46,891 bases of DNA from Methanobacteriota archaeon. GTDB taxonomy: Archaea > Thermoplasmatota > DTKX01 > VGTL01. The position numbers and the translations under genes were made by a program. The stretch spans positions 1 to 46,891 of the forward strand of contig VGTL01000016.1 in assembly GCA_016874675.1 (NCBI GenBank), given 5' to 3'. Positions 41,318 through 46,891 of this stretch are shown here, in pieces; position 1 is the first letter of the stretch, and each line of letters starts with the position of its first letter. The notes below the pieces were generated by a model. The model saw nothing but the letters and a program-made list of their open reading frames with translations. It did not search any database and was not told the DNA's origin.

Positions 41318-42459
41318 CCGACGACGAGGCGGTGGCCCGGTTCCGCAAAGACGTCGAGACCTGCTTCGGGTCCTCCTGCAACTTCTGCGAGAAGGACTGC
41401 CCCGTGTACAAGGTGAAGAAGGACAAGTCCTACACCTCCCGCGGGAAGAACCGGGCGATACTGGGCGTGCTGGAGGGGAAGGTCAAGCCCTCGGAGGAGC
41501 TCGCCAGGCTCTTCTACACCTGCGTGCTGTGCGGCTCCTGCGACGCCCGGTGCGCCATGGAGAACAACCAGCGGTTCAAGGAGATGCGCCGGGTGCTCGT
41601 CAAGCGAGGCCTGCAGCGGAAGGAGCACCGGGACCTTATCGAGGCCGTAAAGGGCACGGGCGACATCTACGGGCGGAAGATAGACCTCGCCAGGCGGTTC
41701 GGTGAAGAGGGGGCGGCGCCGGTCGCGGCGGGGGGCGGGCCGGCGCCCGCGGCACCCGCCACGGTCATCCCCCTCTACATCGGGTGCCAGTACAAGGACT
41801 CCGCCGAGGACGTCAAGGCGGTAATCAAGGTCCTCCGGGCCTGCGGCATCGAGCCCGGGATAGGCGACGAGTACTGCTGCGGCTTCGTGGCCGACGCGCT
41901 GGGCTTCGAGGAGGACTTCAAGGAGATCAAGAGGCGCAACCGGGAGGTCGTGACCTACAACGACTTCATCACCGTCTGCCCGTCCTGCACTCATTATTTC
42001 AAGATTGAGTATTCGTTGAACCCGAAGCACGTGCTCCAGGTGGTCTCCGAGAACCTGGACCGGCTCAAGTGGAAGCAGCCCCGCTCCGGCCGCAGGAAAT
42101 TGAAGGTCACCTGGCACGACCCGTGCGACCTCGGGCGGCGGCTCAAGCTCTTCGAGGAGCCGCGAAAGATTCTGGAGGCGATGGGCGTCGAGCTCGTCGA
42201 GATGAGGCTCAACCGCGCATTCTCGGTCTGCTGCGGGGCGGGCGGCGGCATACTGTCGACGGACCGGGAGCTTGCCAGGGAGATGGCCAAGAACCGCATG
42301 AGGCAGGCCGCCGATACGGGAGCGGAGGCGGTCATCACCTGCTGCCCGACCTGCGAGCTTGCGCTTCTCCGGGGGTCGCTCGCGGTCGGCAAGGAGCGCG
42401 GCAGGAGGCAGGAAGTGCTCGGGCTCTACCGGTTCATGGCGGACCACCTCAAGGGCTGA
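41314..42459 (+). CDS. GlcF/HdrD-like iron-sulfur (CCG domain) protein
   Basis: A 381-residue protein with two N-terminal 4Fe-4S motifs (Cys17/22/25/29 and Cys70/73/76/80), an Ala/Pro linker (about 133-150), then two cysteine-rich CCG domains: CCGF at 188-191 with CPSC at 222-225, and CCGAGGG at 306-312 with CCPTC at 343-347. CCG domains in HdrB/HdrD-type proteins hold non-cubane or cubane clusters. It should take electrons from the coupled GlcD-like flavoprotein and pass them to quinone, menaquinone or a disulfide. It has no membrane helix. Confidence 0.88.
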   Translation: MTDDEAVARFRKDVETCFGSSCNFCEKDCPVYKVKKDKSYTSRGKNRAILGVLEGKVKPSEELARLFYTCVLCGSCDARCAMENNQRFKEMRRVLVKRGLQRKEHRDLIEAVKGTGDIYGRKIDLARRFGEEGAAPVAAGGGPAPAAPATVIPLYIGCQYKDSAEDVKAVIKVLRACGIEPGIGDEYCCGFVADALGFEEDFKEIKRRNREVVTYNDFITVCPSCTHYFKIEYSLNPKHVLQVVSENLDRLKWKQPRSGRRKLKVTWHDPCDLGRRLKLFEEPRKILEAMGVELVEMRLNRAFSVCCGAGGGILSTDRELAREMAKNRMRQAADTGAEAVITCCPTCELALLRGSLAVGKERGRRQEVLGLYRFMADHLKG

Positions 42460-42462
42460 GGC

Positions 42463-43227
42463 TCATTTCATCCGTGAGAACAACCAGCTCCCCAGGAGTA
42501 TCATCAGCACGCCGAAGAGCGCCACGGCCCCGATGTCGGCGATTATCGGGAAGCTGTTGAGCCCGAGCAGGGCCCCGCGGACGCCGTCCACCGAGTAGGT
42601 GAGCGGGTTGAGCCGGACGAGCACCTGGAGCCACCCGGGCAGGTTGTCCCCGACGGGGTAGAGGGCCCCCGAGAGGAAGAAGAGCGGAAAGACGAGGAAT
42701 GTGGAGACCACCTGGAAGCCCTCCAGGCTCTCGAACATCGAGCCGATGGCCAGGCCCAGCGAGACCATCGCGATCGAGGTGATGAAGAGTATGCCCAGTG
42801 CGACGGGAATCATCCAGAGGTTCACGCCCGGGAAGAGGGCCGCAAAGCAGCTGAGCAGCATCGCCTGTATCATCACGTCGGTGCACCCGCCCAGCACCTT
42901 GCCGAAGAAGATGCTCACGCGCGAGACGGGCGCCACGAGCACGGCCTTGAGCACGTCGAGCTTTCTGTCCCAGACGATGTACAGTCCGAAGAAGACGGAG
43001 CTGAAGAGCACGGCCATCACGAGCACGCCTGGGTAGATGAAGCTCTGGTAGCTCCCCCCGCCCAAGCTTATGGCCGAGCCCACGCCGCCCCCGAAGAGGA
43101 ACAGCCACATGAGCGGAGAGGCCACCGACGAGACCACGCGGCTTTTCTCGCGCTGGAAGACCTTGAGCTCCCTCCACCAGACGGCATAGGTCCCCAGGAG
43201 CTCCCGGCCGAACCGCCCGTCGGGCAT
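42463..43227 (-). CDS. ABC-2 type transporter permease
   Basis: A 254-residue membrane protein with about six helices and the ABC-2 signature: SRVVSSVASPLMWLFLFGGGVG, IYPGVLVMAVLFSSVFFG, VLVAPVSRVSIFFGKVLGG and PLFFLSGALYPVGDNLPGWLQ. It pairs with the ATPase encoded three bases upstream. DrrAB-type exporters remove drugs or lipids or insert surface polymers; the cargo is unknown. It ends three bases from the convergent GlcF-like gene. Confidence 0.9.
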   Translation of the reverse strand: MPDGRFGRELLGTYAVWWRELKVFQREKSRVVSSVASPLMWLFLFGGGVGSAISLGGGSYQSFIYPGVLVMAVLFSSVFFGLYIVWDRKLDVLKAVLVAPVSRVSIFFGKVLGGCTDVMIQAMLLSCFAALFPGVNLWMIPVALGILFITSIAMVSLGLAIGSMFESLEGFQVVSTFLVFPLFFLSGALYPVGDNLPGWLQVLVRLNPLTYSVDGVRGALLGLNSFPIIADIGAVALFGVLMILLGSWLFSRMK

Positions 43228-43230
43228 GGC

Positions 43231-44211
43231 TCACTTCCCCCTCTGGCGGTAGCGCGCCACTGACTCGACCCACCCTCCGAGGTCCTCCCCGGGGTCCTGC
43301 TCCCGGATGTCGCGGCCGGTGAGCTTGATGAAGACGTCGTTGAGGGTCGGCACGCGCGTCTCGACGCACTCGACATTGGGGACCTTCGAGAGGAGGTCGG
43401 GGAGGTGAAGGTGCGCCTCCTTCACCGCGATCTCCAGCGTGCCGTCCGATTCCTTGACCTCGGAGACGTAGGGCAGGGCGCGTATGGTCCCCAGGGGAGG
43501 GTCCTTCGCCCTCAGGACGACCATGTAGCCGCCCAGCTGCTGCTTGAGCCTCTCGGGGGTGTCCAGCGCGATTATCCGGCCGTGGTCGATGATGCCCACG
43601 CGGTCGCAGACCTGCTCAGCCTCCTCCATGTAGTGCGTCGTGAGCACCACCGTGGTCTTCTCGTTTCGGGCCATCCTCCTGATGTATTCCCAGGTGCGGG
43701 CCCGCGTCTGCGGGTCCAGTCCCAGCGTCGGCTCGTCCAAAAAGAGCACCGCGGGCCGGTGCAGGAGGCCCCGGGCGAGCTCCAGCCGGCGGCGCATGCC
43801 GCCCGAGTAGGTCCTCGTGATGTCGTCGGCGCGGTCCTTCAGGTCCACGAGCTCCAGCAGTTCATCCATCCTTTTTCGGCGCAGCCCCGAGGGAACGCCG
43901 TAGAGCATGGCGTGCAGGGCGAGGTTCTCTCGCCCGGTGAGGACGGTGTCCAGCGTCGGGTCCTGGAAGACTATGCCGACGGAGCGCCGGACCTCGCCCG
44001 GCTCCCTTCCGACGTCGTGGCCATCGATGAGCGCCGTGCCGGAGGTGGGCCTCACTATGGTGCAGAGCATGCCTATCGTCGTGGTCTTGCCGGCGCCGTT
44101 GGGGCCCAGTAGGCCGAAGATCTCGCCCTTCTCGATGTCCAGGTCGATGCCGCGCACGGCCTGAATCCTGCCGAAGGTCTTGGTCAGCCGGCGCGTCTCT
44201 ATTATGGCCAT
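43231..44211 (-). CDS. ABC transporter ATP-binding protein, DrrA/NatA-like
   Basis: A 326-residue ATPase with Walker A GPNGAGKTT (36-44), signature YSGGMRRRLELARGL, Walker B AVLFLDEPTLGLDP and the H-loop TTHYMEEA. The C-terminal part (about 220-326) is the extra domain seen in DrrA-type exporters and ends with TLNDVFIKLTGRDIRE. The ATG at 44211 is preferred: the TATA-like TTAATAAT at 44237-44244 leaves about 26 bases. The more distant ATG at 44238 would overlap that box. Confidence 0.92.
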   Translation of the reverse strand: MAIIETRRLTKTFGRIQAVRGIDLDIEKGEIFGLLGPNGAGKTTTIGMLCTIVRPTSGTALIDGHDVGREPGEVRRSVGIVFQDPTLDTVLTGRENLALHAMLYGVPSGLRRKRMDELLELVDLKDRADDITRTYSGGMRRRLELARGLLHRPAVLFLDEPTLGLDPQTRARTWEYIRRMARNEKTTVVLTTHYMEEAEQVCDRVGIIDHGRIIALDTPERLKQQLGGYMVVLRAKDPPLGTIRALPYVSEVKESDGTLEIAVKEAHLHLPDLLSKVPNVECVETRVPTLNDVFIKLTGRDIREQDPGEDLGGWVESVARYRQRGK

Positions 44212-44236
44212 TCCGGCGCGCCCAGAGCCGGCCGGC

Positions 44237-44334
44237 ATTATTAAGGTTTCCGGGACGGTCCCGGCGGCTTCACGGGGGACGCCCGCCGGAACCCGTCCGC
44301 CCCGGGAGGGCCGCCGGCCGCGAAACGCTTATCC
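44237..44334. promoter_or_regulatory. divergent promoters, ABC exporter and lipoprotein
   Basis: Minus strand: CCTTAATAAT near 44237-44246 for the ATPase gene. Plus strand: AAACGCTTATCC (44323-44334) 36-47 bases before the lipoprotein ATG, with GGAAGG just ahead of that start. The GC-rich stretch between them shows no other signal. Confidence 0.5.
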
Positions 44335-44369
44335 TGCCGCATAGCCTACACCATCGCCGGGGTGGAAGG

Positions 44370-45134
44370 ATGGACAGGCGTTACTTGGTACTGGCGGCGG
44401 TCCTGGCTTTCGGGATGGTCCTGGCCGGCTGCACCTCGAGCAGCCCTTCGAAGGGAACGGTGAGCGCGGCCCAGAAGACCGCGGTGGAGAACAGCTACGA
44501 CGCCACGGCGGCCCTGGCCGACACGGTGGAGGCGCTCGACGGCATGGTCGGAAGCACCCAGTTCGGCAACGGCACGGGCGGCAGCGTGACTGTCGGCGGC
44601 CACGGACAGACCACGGTCACGTGCGCCTGGACGGGCTCGGCCACCTGCGGCACGGCCACCGTGACCACCAAGTCTGGCTCCACCACCGAATCGACCTACG
44701 CCATTGCCTACACGGGCTCCAACTTCTACGGCGTGATGTCCTACACGGCCGAGGTCACCGGCAAGACCGCCAGGGGCGCCGACATCGACGTGACCATCAC
44801 CGTCTCGAAGGTGACCGGCATGGCCACCTCCGCCGCCGTGTCGGGCAACATCACCTACGGCGGCACGGTCTACGTCGTCAGCGGCGGCTCGACAACGGAC
44901 GCGGTGGCCCGGAGTGCCAGCTGGGCCTACAAGATCGAGGAGCCCAAAGGCGGCATAACGGTCACGATAGCGGCGACCTACGCCGCCGGGTCTTTCAGCG
45001 GCGCGATGACCGTCCAGGACCGGAGGGGCACCACCCTCGCCACCGCCACCACTGGCGGCGGGGGCACGGTGACGATAGAGTACAAGGACGGCACCACCAG
45101 GACCGTCCAGGTGTTCCCGGACCCGACGCAGTAA
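44370..45134 (+). CDS. secreted lipoprotein, unknown
   Basis: A 254-residue protein with a signal peptide and a lipobox ending in Cys21 (VLAGC), followed by a Ser-rich linker. The mature part is Thr/Ser/Gly-rich and beta-strand-like, with two cysteines (CAWTGSATC) that could form a disulfide. I do not recognise the family. It should be lipid-anchored on the outer face of the membrane. It stands between the divergent ABC exporter and a convergent repeat element that starts at the base after its stop. Confidence 0.75.
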   Translation: MDRRYLVLAAVLAFGMVLAGCTSSSPSKGTVSAAQKTAVENSYDATAALADTVEALDGMVGSTQFGNGTGGSVTVGGHGQTTVTCAWTGSATCGTATVTTKSGSTTESTYAIAYTGSNFYGVMSYTAEVTGKTARGADIDVTITVSKVTGMATSAAVSGNITYGGTVYVVSGGSTTDAVARSASWAYKIEEPKGGITVTIAATYAAGSFSGAMTVQDRRGTTLATATTGGGGTVTIEYKDGTTRTVQVFPDPTQ

Positions 45135-45362
45135 AAGGCGCAAGGCGCAAGGCGCGAGGCGCAGGGCGCAAGGTTTCAGGGTCGGGGCGCGAGGGGCAAG
45201 GCGCAAGGGTGGAAGGTGACAAGGGAGCAAGGGGGCGTGAATGGAGGAAGGGGACAACCGTCGTCCCTTGCTCCCTTTCTGCCTTGCTGCCTTGCTGCCT
45301 TGCTGCCTTGCTGCCTTGCTGCCTTGCTGCCTTGCTGCCTTTCTGCTTTTCGCCCTTGCGCC
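45135..45362. repeat. nested inverted-repeat element, copy 3 (53-base core inverted)
   Basis: It fills the gap between the convergent lipoprotein and SucD-like genes exactly. Left outer arm: GGCGCAAG/GGCGCGAG units (45138-45172). The core at 45223-45275 is the perfect reverse complement of copy 1's core, and the flanking stretch that reads GGTGGAAGGTGACAAGGG also matches copy 1 inverted. Seven exact TTGCTGCC units follow at about 45284-45340, and a short right outer arm TTCGCCCTTGCGCC ends at the SucD-like stop codon. No gene is visible. Confidence 0.9.
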
Positions 45363-46247
45363 TTATTGCTTCTTCATGGATTTCTTTAGAAGTCTAGGAA
45401 TGTCCATCAGCGTGTCCGCCACCGGTATGCCGGCCTCGCGGAAGGCCGCCACCTTGTTGGCGCCGGTGGGGGCCGGCCACTGGACGGGCGGCAGGCAGGG
45501 CGCCTCCCAGCGCTCCAGGGGGAAGTGGACGCCCGTGATGTAGGCGACCAGGGGCTTTTTCATGTTCTTGATGAAACCGACCGCGTTCTCCTCGTGGGCG
45601 CCGCCCGGCTGGCCGGCGAGCACCACCGCGCTCGTGTCGGGGTCCTCCTCGAACCGGCGCAGTATCTCCTCGTAGGTGCAGCCCGTGAAGATGTCCCCGC
45701 CCAGGACGACGCTCGTGCTGACGCCCAGCCCGGTCAGGTCCAGGGTGTTGGCGATGTAGTAGGTGATTATCCCGCTGCGGGAGACGATGCCTATGTGGCC
45801 CGGACGGAAGGCGACCTTGGGCAGCATGCCCAGGAGCGACCGGCCCGGGCTTATGACCCCCAGGGTGTTCCCGCCCAGCAGGGTGAGCCCCCTCTCCCAG
45901 GCCCTGCGCCTCATCGCCAGGATGTCGTGCACCGGCACGCCCTGGGTGGTGAGCACGATGACCCGGATGCCGGCGTTCACTGCCTCCATGACGGCGTCGC
46001 GGGCGTGCCTGGGCGGCACCCAGAGGGCGGAGGCCTTGAGATCGGGGTGGTGCTCCTGGCACTCCCGGACCGTGTTGAAGACTGGGACGCCGTGCACCTC
46101 CTCGCCGCCGTGTCCGGGCGACACGCCGCCCACCACCTTGGTGCCGTACTCGAGCATGAGCTTCGTGTAGTTGCGCCCGGCGGAGGTGGTGATGCCCTGG
46201 ACGGCCACGTGCGTGGAGCCCGACACGAGTATCGCCGTCTCAGCCAC
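45363..46247 (-). CDS. succinyl-CoA synthetase alpha-like protein without phosphohistidine
   Basis: A 294-residue SucD homologue by overall layout: CoA-binding GVSPGHGG (41-48), PVFNTVREC, GIVSRSGIITYY (153-164) and a 33-residue loop of normal length at 237-269. In that loop the usual RMGHAG, which holds the phosphorylated His (E. coli His246), is replaced by RWEAPC, with Pro250 at the His position. The helper Glu of GEIGG (E. coli Glu208) is Gln213 in GQPGG. GPNCPG has also become GGNTLG. Normal ADP/ATP-linked phosphotransfer through His looks impossible. It starts with GTG overlapping the SucC-like stop and shares that operon. It may be a CoA-binding or differently acting ligase. Confidence 0.85.
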   Translation of the reverse strand: MAETAILVSGSTHVAVQGITTSAGRNYTKLMLEYGTKVVGGVSPGHGGEEVHGVPVFNTVRECQEHHPDLKASALWVPPRHARDAVMEAVNAGIRVIVLTTQGVPVHDILAMRRRAWERGLTLLGGNTLGVISPGRSLLGMLPKVAFRPGHIGIVSRSGIITYYIANTLDLTGLGVSTSVVLGGDIFTGCTYEEILRRFEEDPDTSAVVLAGQPGGAHEENAVGFIKNMKKPLVAYITGVHFPLERWEAPCLPPVQWPAPTGANKVAAFREAGIPVADTLMDIPRLLKKSMKKQ

Positions 46248-46890
46248 CTCCCCTGGGGGCCTTGGAGTCCGCGGAAGGCGCCGAGGGCTCGGGCCTTGGG
46301 GCCTCGGCTGTTTCCTCCGGGCCCTCGGCGAACGGGTCCTCGCCCTTGCGGAGCATCTCGGCGAGCGCCACCGCCTCGCGGGCGGCGTTGTCCGCCGGGG
46401 TGGTGGAGAAGAACGTCCACACCCGCTTGAAGATCTCCGGGTTGGCGGCGGCGGCCTCCTCGAAGAGCCGCCGGGCCTCCTCCTCGTCGTTGCCGGCGAC
46501 GCGCAGCACCACCGGTTTCTGGGTCCTCTTCTCGACGAGGTACCTTGTCATGAGCCGCGCCCAGCCGCCGGCCTTCGTGAGACCGGCGTACCGGCAGCAG
46601 AAGGCCACGGTGACCTTCGGATTGTCGAGGAGAAGGTCCATCATCACCCTGAGCCTCTCGGCCGTGGCCTCGCCGCCGGAGTCCATGAGGTCGGCGGCGG
46701 AGCCGCCCGTGTTGGCCACGATGTCCACCGCGGCCATCCCGAAGCCTATCCCGCCCGGGAGTATCCCCAGGTCGCCTTCCAGGTCCAGGTACTCTATCCC
46801 GGCGGCGCGGGCGGTGGCCTCGCGCTCGGAGCGGGGGAACTCCGGTGGCGGCTCGGTGGCTCCCTGGAGGTCGGGGTGGCAGACGCGGGC
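46240..46890 (-). CDS. succinyl-CoA synthetase beta-like protein, C-terminal part (5' end outside window)
   Basis: The frame runs open to the window edge. The visible 216 residues are the C-terminal CoA-ligase domain: GIEYLDLEGDLGILPGGIGFGMAAVDIV corresponds to SucC's GNIGCMVNGAGLAMATMDI, and DSGGEATAERL to DVGGGATxE. The usual NIFGGIxRCD is replaced by AFCCRYAGLTKAGGW, so it is divergent like its partner. A Glu/Pro/Ala-rich tail of about 35 residues follows the domain. The ATP-grasp part lies outside the window. It overlaps the SucD-like gene by eight bases. Confidence 0.8.
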   Translation of the reverse strand, partial: ARVCHPDLQGATEPPPEFPRSEREATARAAGIEYLDLEGDLGILPGGIGFGMAAVDIVANTGGSAADLMDSGGEATAERLRVMMDLLLDNPKVTVAFCCRYAGLTKAGGWARLMTRYLVEKRTQKPVVLRVAGNDEEEARRLFEEAAAANPEIFKRVWTFFSTTPADNAAREAVALAEMLRKGEDPFAEGPEETAEAPRPEPSAPSADSKAPRGGG

Positions 46891-46891
46891 G

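Noticed and set aside
45276-45350. Possible CRISPR array
   Set aside because: The units are eight bases, contiguous and without spacers, so this is a microsatellite. No cas gene is in the window.
45363-46890. Malate-CoA ligase (MtkAB)
   Set aside because: That family also needs the RMGHAG phosphohistidine loop, which is replaced here.

Overview
The window reads as one stretch of a GC-rich archaeal chromosome. Archaeal markers are ribosomal protein L15e, a JAMM/MPN+ isopeptidase-like protein of the Rpn11 type, the bifunctional archaeal fructose-1,6-bisphosphate aldolase/phosphatase, a four-subunit 2-oxoacid:ferredoxin oxidoreductase, and TATA-like boxes about 25-35 bases ahead of start codons, often with no room for a leader. 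Large FG-GAP, kelch and Ig-like surface proteins with one C-terminal membrane helix fit uncultivated Thermoplasmatota-like Euryarchaeota. That placement is inference. No rRNA, tRNA, transposase or CRISPR array was seen.

Layout. (1) 3-10070, plus strand: a tightly coupled operon, mostly with ATGA stop/start overlaps. It encodes a DsbD/CcdA-like membrane protein (cut by the window edge), a NapH-like polyferredoxin, a single 2-hydroxyacyl-CoA dehydratase/double-cubane-type protein, two ATP-dependent activases, a kelch surface protein, a small six-cysteine membrane protein, a NifB-like radical SAM protein and a large FG-GAP surface protein. This is the most unusual locus: NifB-type cluster chemistry beside a HgdB/HgdC-type system, with no nitrogenase structural genes in view. 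(2) 10115-17129: a secreted GATase-like/NEW3 protein, a zinc-type CDF exporter divergent from a ModE-HTH/Nudix fusion, a HAD phosphatase, L15e with a structured leader, and the JAMM protein. (3) 17142-31640: a 1,884-residue kelch receptor with a large cytoplasmic module, a GYD protein, an ArsB/NhaD-like permease, and two tandem FG-GAP paralogues of identical length sharing a C-terminal YDWG tail. (4) 31757-42459: korDABC, FBP aldolase/phosphatase, class V aminotransferase-serA-DUF1015 (serine branch), and a GlcD/GlcF-like flavin and iron-sulfur oxidoreductase pair. (5) 42463-46891: an ABC exporter, a lipoprotein, and a succinyl-CoA synthetase-like pair whose alpha subunit lacks the phosphohistidine.

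A family of intergenic elements runs through the window. Short G/C-rich tandem repeats (GGCGCAAG, GGCAGCAA types) form the arms of inverted repeats around a conserved core of about 53 bases. Two copies have identical cores in opposite orientation, and most copies begin at or just after a stop codon.

How the parts fit: the oxoacid oxidoreductase, FBP aldolase/phosphatase and serine genes describe an anaerobic, ferredoxin-based metabolism with gluconeogenesis. The first operon could draw membrane electrons through the polyferredoxin to the activases and the HgdB-like protein. Seven secreted or membrane-anchored surface proteins take up roughly 44% of the window, so the locus is strongly biased to cell-surface functions.
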